This document shows, in pieces, positions 51,539 through 61,502 of a stretch of DNA of 64,000 nt (position 1 is the stretch's first letter; each line of letters starts with the position of its first letter). The stretch comes from Colivivens sp963640465 (lineage in GTDB: Bacteria; Bacteroidota; Bacteroidia; Bacteroidales; Bacteroidaceae). Below the pieces are notes generated by a model that worked only from the letters and a program-made list of their open reading frames with translations, made no database searches and had not been told where the DNA came from. The stretch covers positions 1-64,000 of the forward strand of contig CAVHYP010000002.1 in NCBI GenBank assembly GCA_963640465.1, read 5' to 3'. A program made the translations under genes and the position numbers.

Positions 51539-53857
51539 TTAATCTTTGATAATAAGGAATTTTGCCGCTACACCATTGTTTCCTTCTTCGTCGGTTGCCA
51601 AAATGTAATATATACCTGACATCGCCCGTGTGCCATCGCTTATTCGTCCGTCCCAGGTGTACTCTCCTCCGGTTGATGTTCCCTCATTGACCAGTCTGCC
51701 TGCTGCATTGACTATCTTTACATTTGAGTTTGCCATCAAGCCTTTGATGATGATATTCCCGGTGTGGTTTGGACGTACGGGGTTGGGATAGACTTTCACC
51801 AGATCTTTATCGAATGATTCTGCTGGGTCGGTTGCGTTGCTCATATAGGAAACGAGACCGTCTGCTGTGCCGAAGAATACTTCTCCTGTGCTTCCATCAA
51901 TGGAGATGGAATAGATGTAGTTTGAGATGAGTGGACTGTCGTCCGTTGTGAAGTGCTCAAGGATTTCTGTTCCGTCGGCGCTCACCAGATACACTCCGTT
52001 TCCTTGGGTGCCAATCCATTTGCGGTTTCCTCCGTCTACGGCTATACATCTCACTTCTACTTCGTTCAGCAGGTAGTCTGCATATCCTGAGCCATCGTTG
52101 CGCGGAACCTTGCATTGGGTAATGCTGAAGTTTGAGTCAAATATTGATGACGGGTTGAAGGTGACGAATGGTCCGGTGTTTGTACCAATCCATATAGCTC
52201 CGTTAAGGTCTTCTACCACGCAGTTCACTTTGTCGAAGAGGTAGGATGTACCGTCTTGGTTGGTCATGGAATGGTAAATCTTGCTTGTGTCGTCTGAGCG
52301 TTGGTTGAGCGTGCCGTTTGTGTTGAGGATAAATATTCCAGCTGCATTGCTGATTCCCGAAGCACGGCTGATTATCCATGCCCATCCGCGTTGGTCGAAC
52401 ATTATCTGGTCGCAAACTGGGTTGTTGGCTATTTCCGGGCAATAGTAGGAGAGCCATGTGCCGTCTGCTTTTAATATCTTGACTACCGTATCCACTTCGC
52501 AGTTCAGCATCCAGAGGTTTTTCTGGTTGTCATACGCCAGTCCGCTAGTACGTACATAATATCCGGGACGATAGTTGGTCGGTAGAATGGATGTAAGCAC
52601 TGAGTTGTTGTATGTGTAGTGTTTTGCCAGCTTTTGGTTTCTGAACTCGTATAAGCCTGTCACAGCGCTTATGAAATGATGGTTTGCATCGTTTGGATCT
52701 TGTATGATATCAAGTGCGTTGTAATAGTTGTCTGTGCCTATATAGCTCTCTAATGAATCGTTGTCGAAGAATGTCCACAGACCATTCTCGTACATCTGTG
52801 CGGTGAATGTACGTCTTACGAAAGGTATTTCCAGCGAACCTCCCACGGACAGCAGACGGTTGCCGTAGTGGCGGAGTTTATAGAAGTAGTTGCGTATCGG
52901 ACTGTCGGGGATGATTGATGAAACGGTAACGCTGAATGCTCCGTTATTGTATTTTGCACCAACCAGTCCCTTGGAGCCGCATGCCAGCCAGTAGTTGTCG
53001 TTTGAATAGTATGCTGAGTAAATGCCCAAAGGATTCTCTTGCTTTGAGTATTTCCCATTGGAATCACATATATAGATGGATGAAGACGAGAACAGAAACA
53101 GCTGGTTGTTGCAGATGCTGTAGCCGTTTATTATGGCATTGTCCACGGTTGAGATGGCAAAAGTGCTTTTGTCATTTACCAATGCCAATCGTCCCATGCC
53201 GGTCAATGCATAGAATCTGCCGTCGAGGTTAATCAACTTGCTGAGTACTCGTGTACTTGTCTTTTCCCAGTTGTTGGAATCAAGCAGGTTTGCCGATTCC
53301 TTTCCTTTGTACACTCCGTTGTTCGTCAGTGCTACGATATAGCCGTCGTCGATGGTTATGCTTGTCACCTGGGAACCGAAGTTGTAGTAGTTGGCAAATA
53401 CTTTTCTTTTTGTGTCGAGCACTACAATACCTGAGTTGGTAGATATATATACGTTTTCGGCATCAACGTAGATGTCGTTGATCGTCTTGTCGCCCATCGA
53501 TTTGTTCTTGAGCTCCGACATGTTGTAGATGTCTCCTTTGGTGTTAAGAAGATCAATGTTGCCGTTTGTGTAGACAACCACCAGTTGGTTTGTTGTTCCA
53601 CAGACTGCAATGTCAAAAATGTCATCGTCGTTCAGTATGGTGGCTTTGTCGTAAGTCTCGATGCTGGTGTATTCCGGATCGTAGCTATACAATCCCTCGT
53701 TGCTCATGATATACACTATTCCATTGAATACTACTGCTTTGGTTGCCTGGTGATATGCAGCATAAACCTTCCAGTCTCCATATCCGGCGACTGCGCTCAG
53801 CGGACGTATAAATGTCAGCAGGCCTATGACAATTGCGATAAGACTGTTTCTCTTCAT
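51539..53857 (-). CDS. porZ: Type IX secretion protein PorZ-like (beta-propeller with T9SS C-terminal domain)
   Basis: 772 residues. Signal peptide MKRNSLIAIVIGLLTFIRPLSAVAG, then two beta-propeller-type regions rich in two-component-regulator-like repeats (NVYISTNSGIVVLD, GAIWIGTNTGPFVTF, NRKWIGTQGNGVYLV), and a C-terminal sorting-type domain from about residue 690 (KVYPNPVRPNHTGNIIIKG to the end VAAKFLIIKD). PorZ is a surface component of the T9SS attachment complex that handles A-LPS linkage of cargo in Porphyromonas. It starts 28 bases after rdgB, the last gene of the leuS run. Confidence 0.85.
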   Translation of the reverse strand: MKRNSLIAIVIGLLTFIRPLSAVAGYGDWKVYAAYHQATKAVVFNGIVYIMSNEGLYSYDPEYTSIETYDKATILNDDDIFDIAVCGTTNQLVVVYTNGNIDLLNTKGDIYNMSELKNKSMGDKTINDIYVDAENVYISTNSGIVVLDTKRKVFANYYNFGSQVTSITIDDGYIVALTNNGVYKGKESANLLDSNNWEKTSTRVLSKLINLDGRFYALTGMGRLALVNDKSTFAISTVDNAIINGYSICNNQLFLFSSSSIYICDSNGKYSKQENPLGIYSAYYSNDNYWLACGSKGLVGAKYNNGAFSVTVSSIIPDSPIRNYFYKLRHYGNRLLSVGGSLEIPFVRRTFTAQMYENGLWTFFDNDSLESYIGTDNYYNALDIIQDPNDANHHFISAVTGLYEFRNQKLAKHYTYNNSVLTSILPTNYRPGYYVRTSGLAYDNQKNLWMLNCEVDTVVKILKADGTWLSYYCPEIANNPVCDQIMFDQRGWAWIISRASGISNAAGIFILNTNGTLNQRSDDTSKIYHSMTNQDGTSYLFDKVNCVVEDLNGAIWIGTNTGPFVTFNPSSIFDSNFSITQCKVPRNDGSGYADYLLNEVEVRCIAVDGGNRKWIGTQGNGVYLVSADGTEILEHFTTDDSPLISNYIYSISIDGSTGEVFFGTADGLVSYMSNATDPAESFDKDLVKVYPNPVRPNHTGNIIIKGLMANSNVKIVNAAGRLVNEGTSTGGEYTWDGRISDGTRAMSGIYYILATDEEGNNGVAAKFLIIKD

Positions 53858-53885
53858 TTCTCTGTCGTTGTTTGTCCCTCTGCCG

Positions 53886-54467
53886 TTATTTGCCCAAGAA
53901 TTTGCACAGTTGTGCTACTGCCCTTGCTCTGTGACTTATATTGTTCTTTGTGTCATTTCCCAATTGGGCAAACGTCATGTCGTAGCCGTCTGGGATGAAT
54001 ATCGGATCATACCCGAAACCTTGGTCTCCATGTCTCTCTGTGGCAATGCGTCCTTTGACGATTCCTTCAAACGTATGGGTCTCTCCTTTATATAATAACG
54101 CAATTGACGTGTGGAATTGTGCCTTGCGGTTCTCCTTTTTTTCAAGATTGTGCAGCAACTTTCTCATGTTGGCTTCGTTGTCGTGCCCTTGTTCGCTTGC
54201 ATATCTTGCAGTGTGAACTCCCGGCTCGCCGCCCAATGCCTCACATTCCAGCCCTGTGTCGTCGGCAAAGCAGTCGAATCCGAAGTGCTCCTTCACGTAT
54301 TGTGCCTTCTGCAACGCATTTTCCTGGATGGTGGAGCCTGTCTCGGGTATGTCGTCATGACAACCTATCTCCTCGAGGCTGGTTATCTCGAAGCGGTGGC
54401 CCAGTATGGCGCGTATCTCTTCCAGCTTGTGCGCATTGTTGCTTGCAAATACTAGTTTCTCTATCAT
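53886..54467 (-). CDS. rdgB: Non-canonical purine NTP pyrophosphatase (RdgB/HAM1)
   Basis: 193 residues. It hydrolyses dITP, XTP and similar to keep them out of DNA. All key motifs are intact: FASNNAHKLEEIRAIL, FADDTGLECEALGGEPG (catalytic Asp), GFGYDPIFIPDG (base specificity) and NNISHRARA. Its start overlaps the stop of the upstream YitT-RdgB fusion by four bases. The two RdgB parts share long stretches, so they arose by duplication. Confidence 0.96.
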   Translation of the reverse strand: MIEKLVFASNNAHKLEEIRAILGHRFEITSLEEIGCHDDIPETGSTIQENALQKAQYVKEHFGFDCFADDTGLECEALGGEPGVHTARYASEQGHDNEANMRKLLHNLEKKENRKAQFHTSIALLYKGETHTFEGIVKGRIATERHGDQGFGYDPIFIPDGYDMTFAQLGNDTKNNISHRARAVAQLCKFLGK

Positions 54468-56131
54468 TTGTTTTTTTCTATGTGTTGTTTCATCTTGTTG
54501 ATGGCGATAAATCGCTGGCTGATGTTGTTCTTGACGTCTGCGCCAAGTTCTGCATATGTCATTTGCTGACCTACAGGAATGAATACTGAGTCGTAGAAGA
54601 ATGAATCGTTGGGATTGCCATATGGTTTGGTGGCAATGGCTCCTTCGAGTATTCCGTCGAATATCTGCGTCTCACATTCTTTCGGATCGGACGATTCGCC
54701 TATGATAAGTGCCACTGCTGTATGCAGATGTGCGGACCGGTCTTTGGCGTTTGCCATTTCGTTGAGCAACTTGTTGACGTTGGCTGCCACATTGTGGTTG
54801 TCGGGCTTTTCCACCACCGGTGCATGGTTGTGGAGTATGTCCAGCATCTTTTTCGACAGCTCCTCTGAGTATTCCTCTGGCTGTATCGTCTTTGTGTTGC
54901 TTTCTGCTTCTTTTTCCACGTCTACGGCTGCATATTTTGATGAATAGACTCCTGGAAGTCCGCCCAGTGCGGTACATTCGAGGGCTGTGTCGTCGGCAAA
55001 GCAGTCGAATCCGTAGTAGCGTTTCACGAAGTTCGCCTTGAGCAGGGCATTGCCTTGTATGGTTGCAGCTTTCTCCGGAATGTCGATGTAGCAGCCTATG
55101 TCGGCGAGTGAGCGGATGTCGTATTTTGGTCCGAGTATCGCCCGCACTTCAGCCAGTTTGTGTTCGCTGTTGCTTGCAAACACAAGGGTGCGTTTGCCTT
55201 GCAGCGACTTGTCCTTTGTCACTTTCATCTTGTCGAATCCTTCGCCCCAAACGCCTTTCACGTTGCCCATTGACACGAATGCGTAAGGGTCGATGGACCT
55301 TATCATGCGGAAGATGTTGACTTGGTCTCTTTGCTTCACGATGCTGACGATGACTTTGCGCTCTGAGTTTGTGTACCATCCTTCTCCACTGAGCATTGTC
55401 ACTCCGTGTCCTTTCTTTATGATGGCATTGGCTATTGCCGACGGATTGCGCGAGAATATCATGAACTGCACTGACTGACGGCTGCGGCTTGTGTGGTAGT
55501 CGAGCGTCATGTTGCTGACTATGAGCATTACGAAGCCGAAAATCACTCTATACCAGTCGTGGAAGACGAAGTAACAGCTCGAGATGATGATGATGTCGCA
55601 AATCATCAGTATCTGTCCCAGTGACACGTTCTTATATTTGTTGACGATGGCAGCGATGATGTCTGTGCCGCCTGTGCTTCCGTTGTTGGAGAAGCAGAAG
55701 AAAAGTCCTGTTCCCTGGATGAGTGCTCCGAGCACGCATGCCATGAATGCTTCGTTGCCTATGAGTTGGGGCAGTTGCCCGTTGTCGTCCATCAGTATGC
55801 GCTGGAATATCCACAGCCAGAACGTGGTTGTCGACACTCCCCAGATTGTCTTTATGCAGAACTTCCAGCCAAGCACTATGATGGCTGCAATGAGGAACAC
55901 TGCATTGATACTACTGTAGGTGACTTGCACTTCAAGCCCTGTTGCATAATACACGATGGCGGAAATACCTGACACTCCACCGGCTGTCAGTTCGTAGGGT
56001 AGCATGAAGCATACTTGCCCCACGCAGTAGACGAATGTGCCGAGCGCTATCATCAGATAGTCTCTCGCTTCAATCCAGGGGTTGAACCTGAAGTATCCGG
56101 GCATGTGTATGTGCGGCGTCTTTATTGTCAT
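54464..56131 (-). CDS. YitT/DUF2179 membrane protein fused to a degenerate RdgB-like domain
   Basis: 555 residues. Residues 20-210 are the YitT family membrane part (about five or six helices, GGVSGISAIVYYATG and SNNGSTGGTDIIAAIVN); 220-305 a DUF2179 domain (GHGVTMLSGEGWYTNSERKVI). From 314 to the end lies a second RdgB domain (LVFASNSEHKLAEVRAILG) with an extra acidic insert at about 401-445. Key positions are altered relative to the intact rdgB next door: ADDTGL is ADDTAL, GFGYDP is SFFYDS and NISHR is NISQR, so normal purine pyrophosphatase activity is doubtful. Starts 12 bases after leuS. YitT function is unknown. Confidence 0.9.
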   Translation of the reverse strand: MTIKTPHIHMPGYFRFNPWIEARDYLMIALGTFVYCVGQVCFMLPYELTAGGVSGISAIVYYATGLEVQVTYSSINAVFLIAAIIVLGWKFCIKTIWGVSTTTFWLWIFQRILMDDNGQLPQLIGNEAFMACVLGALIQGTGLFFCFSNNGSTGGTDIIAAIVNKYKNVSLGQILMICDIIIISSCYFVFHDWYRVIFGFVMLIVSNMTLDYHTSRSRQSVQFMIFSRNPSAIANAIIKKGHGVTMLSGEGWYTNSERKVIVSIVKQRDQVNIFRMIRSIDPYAFVSMGNVKGVWGEGFDKMKVTKDKSLQGKRTLVFASNSEHKLAEVRAILGPKYDIRSLADIGCYIDIPEKAATIQGNALLKANFVKRYYGFDCFADDTALECTALGGLPGVYSSKYAAVDVEKEAESNTKTIQPEEYSEELSKKMLDILHNHAPVVEKPDNHNVAANVNKLLNEMANAKDRSAHLHTAVALIIGESSDPKECETQIFDGILEGAIATKPYGNPNDSFFYDSVFIPVGQQMTYAELGADVKNNISQRFIAINKMKQHIEKNK

Positions 56132-56143
56132 CTCTAGGCGATG

Positions 56144-58972
56144 TTATTTCTTCAATACTATGTTGATCATCTTGCCCGGAACCACGATGGTCTTCACCAC
56201 CTGGAATCCTTCAAGCCATTTCTGCGACTGTGGGTCAGCCATTGTTGCGTCAATGATGGCTTGCTGGGCTGTTTCTACTGGGAATTCCATCTGGAAACGT
56301 GCCTTGCCGTTGAATGCCACCATCATCTTCATGCTGTCTTCCTTGAGGTAGTCCTCGTTGAATTCGGGCCATTTTGCATCACACACTGTGCCGGTGTGTC
56401 CCGACATTTCCCACAGCTCTTCTGTCATGTGAGGGCAGAATGGGGCGATGAGTACAGTCAGTGTGTCTTTCACTTCCTTGCTTGATGTCTTCAGTTTTGT
56501 CAGCTCGTTGAGGCAAATCATAAAAGCAGCGATACTTGTGTTGTATGAGAACTGCTCGATGTCGCCTGTCACCTTTTTAATAAGGGTGTGCAGTGACTTC
56601 AGCTCTTCTTTGCTTGCTTTTTCTGCGGTGGAATCGGCAGTCATATAGTTCCACAGCTTCTTTAGGAATCGGTGGCAACCATCGATGCCGTTGGTGTCCC
56701 AAGGTTTGCTCTGTTCCACTGGTCCGAGGAACATCTCGTAGAGGCGGAGCGTATCTGCACCGAATTTCTCTACAATCATGTCGGGATTGACCACGTTGAA
56801 CATTGACTTCGACATCTTCTCCACTGCCCATCCGCAGACGTATTTGCCGTCATCGTTGAGCACGAATTCAGCGTTGTTGTATTCCGGGCGCCAGGCTTTG
56901 AATGCTTCCACGTCGAGAATGTCGCCGCTGACGATGTTCACGTCCACGTGTATCGGTGTCACGTCGTAGCCGTCTTTCTTGTCGAGGCTCACGAATGTGT
57001 TGGTGTCTTTTATTCTGTAGACGAAATTGCTTCGTCCCTGAATCATTCCCTGGTTTATGAGCTTCTGGAATGGTTCTTCCTTCACGCTCACGCCCATATC
57101 GAACAAGAACTTGTTCCAGAAACGGCTGTAAATCAGGTGGCCGGTGGCATGTTCGCTTCCTCCTACGTAGAGGTCTACGCTTTGCCAGTATTCAACTGCT
57201 TCTTTTGACACTAGTGCCTTGTCGTCGTGTGGGTCCATGTAGCGGAGGTAATATGCTGATGAACCTGCGAAGCCTGGCATGGTGTAGAGCTCGATGTGGA
57301 ACACTGTCTTTTCGTCAATCAATGAGTTGCTTACTATCTTATGGTTCACTTCGTCCCAACCCCAGCATGCGGCGTTGCCAAGTGGTGGTTCGCCTGTTTC
57401 TGTAGGTAAGAACTTGTCCACTTCCGGCAGTTTCACTGGCAGACAATCTTCCGGAATCATTGTAGGTATGCCATTCTTGTAGTAAACAGGGAATGGCTCG
57501 CCCCAGTATCTCTGACGTGAGAAGATGGCATCGCGCAGACGGTAGTTTACTTTCACGCGTCCCAATTCTTGTTCGGTCACGAATTTCTTGGTCGCTGCAA
57601 TTGCCTCCTTCACGGTGAGTCCGTTGAGCGAGAATCCCTTGTAGGCAGCCTTGCCTTCCATCGGTGAATTCATCACGATTCCGTCCTTTGCATCGTAGCT
57701 TTCTTCGCTCACATCAGCTCCTTCAATCAATGGTACAATCGGCAGATCAAAATGTTTTGCGAAGGCATAGTCACGGCTGTCGTGGGCTGGCACTGCCATG
57801 ATTGCACCGGTACCATACCCTGCCAGAACGTACTCTGCCACATAGATAGGACACTTGTCGCCTGTTATCGGGTTTATGCCATAGGCTCCGGTGAATACAC
57901 CGGTCACGGTGTGGTCAATCATGCGCTCGCGTTCGGTACGTCCCTTCACATATTTGATGTATGCATCCACGTCCTTGCGCTGTTCGGCTGTCGTAACCTT
58001 GTCTACAAGCTCACTTTCGGGTGCAAGCACGAAGAAGGTCACGCCAAACATTGTGTCGGCACGAGTGGTGAATATGGTGAAATCAACGTCGGAGTCTGCT
58101 ACTTTTATCTTTATTTCGGTTCCTTCCGAACGTCCAATCCAGTTTTTCTGTGTTTCTTTGATGGAATCGCTCCAGTCGATGGATTCGAGCCCGTCGAGCA
58201 GGCGCTGCGCATATGCGGACACGCGCAGACACCACTGGCGCATCTTCTTCTGTTCCACTGGATAACCGCCGCGGAGGCTCACTCCGTCCACGACTTCATC
58301 GTTGGCAAGTACCGTTCCGAGCTTCGGACACCAGTTCACCATCGTCTCTCCCAAGAACGCTATGCGGTAGTTCATCAGCGTGTCGCTCTTCTGCTTCTCG
58401 TCCATTGAGTTCCATTCGTCGGCACTGAATTCGATTTCTTCGCTGCAAGCTACGTCGATTCCTTCCGTGCCCTTTTCCTCGAAGTGCTTGATGAGTCGTT
58501 CGATTGGCTGGGCTGACTGACACTTGTTGCAATAAAAGGAGTTGAACATCTTCTGAAATGCCCACTGGGTCCAGTGGTAGTATGAAGGGTCGCACGTGCG
58601 CACTTCGCGGTCCCAGTCGAAGCTGAATCCGATTTTGTCGAGTTGCTCACGATAACGTGCAATGTTGGTGTTCGTCGTCACTTCCGGATGCTGTCCTGTC
58701 TGTATGGCGTATTGCTCTGCTGGCAGTCCGTAAGCATCATAGCCCATCGGGTTCAGTACATTGAATCCCTGTAGCCTTTTGAACCGTGCATAGATATCGC
58801 TTGCAATGTATCCCAACGGGTGACCAACATGCAACCCTGCTCCCGAAGGGTAGGGGAACATGTTGAGTACATAATACTTCTTTCTGTTGACATCCTCAGT
58901 TACGTGGTACACCTTGTCTTCCACCCATCGTTTCTGCCATTTCTTTTCAATCTCCTTGAAATTGTATTCCAT
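56144..58972 (-). CDS. leuS: Leucyl-tRNA synthetase
   Basis: 942 residues. Class I synthetase with HIGH as PYPSGAGLHVGHPLGY (about 37-52), the editing (CP1) domain in the middle (TTRADTMFGVTFFVLAPES and AVPAHDSRDYAFA), and KMSKS as EKMSKSMFNVVNPD. First gene of the run leuS, YitT-RdgB, rdgB, porZ. Confidence 0.98.
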   Translation of the reverse strand: MEYNFKEIEKKWQKRWVEDKVYHVTEDVNRKKYYVLNMFPYPSGAGLHVGHPLGYIASDIYARFKRLQGFNVLNPMGYDAYGLPAEQYAIQTGQHPEVTTNTNIARYREQLDKIGFSFDWDREVRTCDPSYYHWTQWAFQKMFNSFYCNKCQSAQPIERLIKHFEEKGTEGIDVACSEEIEFSADEWNSMDEKQKSDTLMNYRIAFLGETMVNWCPKLGTVLANDEVVDGVSLRGGYPVEQKKMRQWCLRVSAYAQRLLDGLESIDWSDSIKETQKNWIGRSEGTEIKIKVADSDVDFTIFTTRADTMFGVTFFVLAPESELVDKVTTAEQRKDVDAYIKYVKGRTERERMIDHTVTGVFTGAYGINPITGDKCPIYVAEYVLAGYGTGAIMAVPAHDSRDYAFAKHFDLPIVPLIEGADVSEESYDAKDGIVMNSPMEGKAAYKGFSLNGLTVKEAIAATKKFVTEQELGRVKVNYRLRDAIFSRQRYWGEPFPVYYKNGIPTMIPEDCLPVKLPEVDKFLPTETGEPPLGNAACWGWDEVNHKIVSNSLIDEKTVFHIELYTMPGFAGSSAYYLRYMDPHDDKALVSKEAVEYWQSVDLYVGGSEHATGHLIYSRFWNKFLFDMGVSVKEEPFQKLINQGMIQGRSNFVYRIKDTNTFVSLDKKDGYDVTPIHVDVNIVSGDILDVEAFKAWRPEYNNAEFVLNDDGKYVCGWAVEKMSKSMFNVVNPDMIVEKFGADTLRLYEMFLGPVEQSKPWDTNGIDGCHRFLKKLWNYMTADSTAEKASKEELKSLHTLIKKVTGDIEQFSYNTSIAAFMICLNELTKLKTSSKEVKDTLTVLIAPFCPHMTEELWEMSGHTGTVCDAKWPEFNEDYLKEDSMKMMVAFNGKARFQMEFPVETAQQAIIDATMADPQSQKWLEGFQVVKTIVVPGKMINIVLKK

Positions 58973-59022
58973 CTTTTTCGGTTGTTTGTTTCGTCAATCT
59001 ACTTTATTCCTAATTTAATTTG

Positions 59023-59030
59023 CAAATATA
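59023..59030 (-). promoter_or_regulatory. -7 box for leuS
   Basis: Minus strand TATATTTG, 50 bases before the leuS ATG. Confidence 0.6.
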
Positions 59031-59615
59031 CGAAATAAATGGCAATGATAAGTTCTCTTTGCCCAAAATCTCTCTATATAATGAATTTGTATCATGCTTT
59101 ATGTTTCGTTTTGCAATGTGGGCAGCAAGAGCGGGACTTATATTGAGTGTGGAGAAACATGAAAAAGAGGGTGTTGCACATCGAGCGTGTGGGTCATTGG
59201 GGTTGGCGCAAGAGCCCTTGCGTTTGATTCTGTTGCATGGCGTGAATTTATTCAATAAAAGGTCTCGGTTAAAGTAGGAATGTTTGAGTGAGGTGTGCAG
59301 TGGAGAGGCGTAATCAGAAATGAACAGTCCTTGATTTTTACATTATCGAGTGAAAGTGGATGAATACGAACGAGGTTTTGTGCCCGGCTTTATATATAAT
59401 AAGGTGTATGTAATCGATGCTCGAATGACGATATTCGCAAGCGGGCGCTCGAGCGTATTGCACTAGAAGCTGGGGACAACTGCAAAAATACAGTGTTTGA
59501 AACGCTCGAATGTTGGGACTAGAGAGGTCGAAAGATAAGGAAATAATGAAATGTTAAATTTGGGAGTTTTTTGTGCTTTGTAATGAGGAATACAAGACCC
59601 GTAAAACAGCTCGTT

Positions 59616-59695
59616 TTATTTTCCTAGTCAGAGAAATTTATTTTCCTGGTCAGAGAAAAAATTTTTTCCAGTCAGAAAAAAACTGGGTAGTATGG
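59616..59695 (+). repeat. 22-bp periodic GTCAGA array, copy C
   Basis: GTCAGA cores at 59627, 59649 and 59671, exactly 22 bases apart, with TTTTCC before and A/T tracts after. The segment CCTAGTCAGAGAAATTTA is shared letter for letter with copy A on the opposite strand. Confidence 0.88.
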
Positions 59696-59969
59696 CGCAA
59701 AATGGAGTGTAGAAAGAAGATTTTGCAAATATAGTCAAAATGTCGGATAAGATTGATTTATTTTGGATGGAGGGTGTCTCTTTTCAGTCATCTCCCGTAG
59801 AAAGGAAGTGCCCAGCGATATAAACCCGAGTGTTGTAGGAAACAAAAGACATGTTTATACCATCGATAAAATCGTAACAAAATTATATGCCAAACGTGCA
59901 CAATCAACGATTGATACAAAAATGTAAGCCAATGGTTCAAAAGACGGAACCATGTAAGTGGAAATGTAG

Positions 59970-59977
59970 TATCTTTG
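59970..59977 (+). promoter_or_regulatory. -7 box for the xylBA operon
   Basis: Plus strand TATCTTTG, 27 bases before the xylB ATG at 60005. No clean TTTG is seen at the usual spacing. Confidence 0.55.
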
Positions 59978-60004
59978 CATTTGAAATAATAACTAGTAAC
60001 GAAC

Positions 60005-61492
60005 ATGTATTTATTAGGCTACGACATTGGGACATCATCAATCAAAGCGTCACTTGTCGATATAACTACAGGCAAATGTGAGGCTTCTGCGTTCTATCCG
60101 GAGACAGAGGCTGAAATCATCGTAAAAAACACCGGATGGGCTGAGCAAAACCCGGAGGACTGGTGGACAAACCTCAAGCATGCTACATGCAAACTGGAGA
60201 TCCAGCAACCGGGCAAACTGAAGGAGGTGAAGGCAATCGGCATCAGCTACCAGATGCACGGACTGGTCTGCGTGGACAAAGCAGGCAAGGCAATACGCCC
60301 AAGCATCATATGGTGTGACAGCCGTGCCGTGCCCTATGGTAACAAAGCGTTCGATGGAATCGGTCACGAGAAATGCCTGAGCCATCTGCTGAATTCACCG
60401 GGAAATTTCACTGCAGCCAAGTTGGCGTGGGTGAAGGAGAACGAACCCGAATCGTATGCGAAGATTTACAAAATCATGCTCCCGGGCGATTTCATTGCAA
60501 TGAAACTGAGCGGTGGAATCATTAATACCACAATCTCCGGACTGTCGGAAGGCATGTTCTGGGACTTCAAGGAGAACAGCATAAGCAAGGATGTGATGAA
60601 TTACTTCGGATTCAGCGAAAGTCTGATTCCAGACATCGTTCCCACTTTCTCCATCCAGTCAGAGGTGTGCAAGGCTGTTGCCGATGAAATCGGTGTATCG
60701 GCGGGAATACCAATCGCTTACAGGGGCGGCGACCAACCGAACAATGCCCTGTCGCTCAACGTGATGAAACCAGGTGAAGTGGCTGCAACTGGCGGAACAT
60801 CGGGCGTGGTGTACGGAATACTTGGAGAAGTGAACTACGACAAGTTGTCGCGCGTCAACACCTTTGCCCATGTTAATCACAACCAACTCGACACACGACT
60901 GGGCGTACTCCTGTGCATCAACGGAACAGGAATACTCAATGCATGGATGAAACGCAACGTGGCACCGGAAGGATCGGACTATCAGACCATGAACCAGTTG
61001 GCAGATCAGGCACCGATTGGTGCAGAAGGACTCTCCATCATTCCGTTTGGGAACGGTGCAGAGCGACTCTTGCAGAATAAAGACACTGGTTGCAGCATTC
61101 ACGGTCTCAACTTCAATATCCACAAGAAACAGCATCTCATACGTGCGGCTCAGGAAGGCATCGTCTTCTCCTTTGCCTACGGCATGGACATCATGCGACA
61201 GATGGGAATGGAAATCAAGACCATCAAGGCAGGTCATGCCAACATGTTCCTCAGTCCGATGTTTGTTCGCACACTGGCAAGCGTGACAGGAGCGACAATC
61301 GAACTGTACGACACCGACGGAGCAGCAGGAGCCGCCAAAGGTGCGGGCATAGGAGCTGGATTCTATCACGACAGCGACGAGGCATTCGCCACTCTGCGCC
61401 ATCATGCAACCGTCAAGCCAGATTCCGAGAACTTGAACGCTTACAAGGAAGCATACAAGCGCTGGACTAAAGTCCTGGAACAGTACATCTAA
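60005..61492 (+). CDS. xylB: Xylulokinase
   Basis: 495 residues, FGGY kinase family. It phosphorylates D-xylulose, the product of XylA. N-terminal phosphate-binding loop YLLGYDIGTSSIKASLVD, substrate region SYQMHGLVCVDKAGK and IWCDSRAV, and the second domain with YRGGDQPNNALSLNV (catalytic Asp) and GEVAATGGTSGVVYG; AGHANMFLSPMF and the GAAGAAKGAGIGAG loop near the end. The family also contains glycerol and ribulose kinases, but the adjacent xylA settles the assignment. Confidence 0.95.
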   Translation: MYLLGYDIGTSSIKASLVDITTGKCEASAFYPETEAEIIVKNTGWAEQNPEDWWTNLKHATCKLEIQQPGKLKEVKAIGISYQMHGLVCVDKAGKAIRPSIIWCDSRAVPYGNKAFDGIGHEKCLSHLLNSPGNFTAAKLAWVKENEPESYAKIYKIMLPGDFIAMKLSGGIINTTISGLSEGMFWDFKENSISKDVMNYFGFSESLIPDIVPTFSIQSEVCKAVADEIGVSAGIPIAYRGGDQPNNALSLNVMKPGEVAATGGTSGVVYGILGEVNYDKLSRVNTFAHVNHNQLDTRLGVLLCINGTGILNAWMKRNVAPEGSDYQTMNQLADQAPIGAEGLSIIPFGNGAERLLQNKDTGCSIHGLNFNIHKKQHLIRAAQEGIVFSFAYGMDIMRQMGMEIKTIKAGHANMFLSPMFVRTLASVTGATIELYDTDGAAGAAKGAGIGAGFYHDSDEAFATLRHHATVKPDSENLNAYKEAYKRWTKVLEQYI

Positions 61493-61502
61493 GCAGAAGC
61501 AG

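Larger units (their letters stand above)
58973..60004. other. Long divergent spacer between leuS and xylB
   Basis: About 1030 bases with no convincing gene. It holds the leuS promoter (59023-59030), the 22-bp array copy C (59616-59690) and the xylB promoter (59970-59977). CTCGAATG/GCTCGAGCG words recur between 59420 and 59515. Open frames of up to 85 codons near 59020-59277 have no recognisable features. Confidence 0.6.

Noticed and set aside
58973..60004. tRNA or small RNA in the leuS-xylB spacer
   Set aside because: No cloverleaf or conserved T-loop was found, and no promoter-terminator pair encloses a segment.
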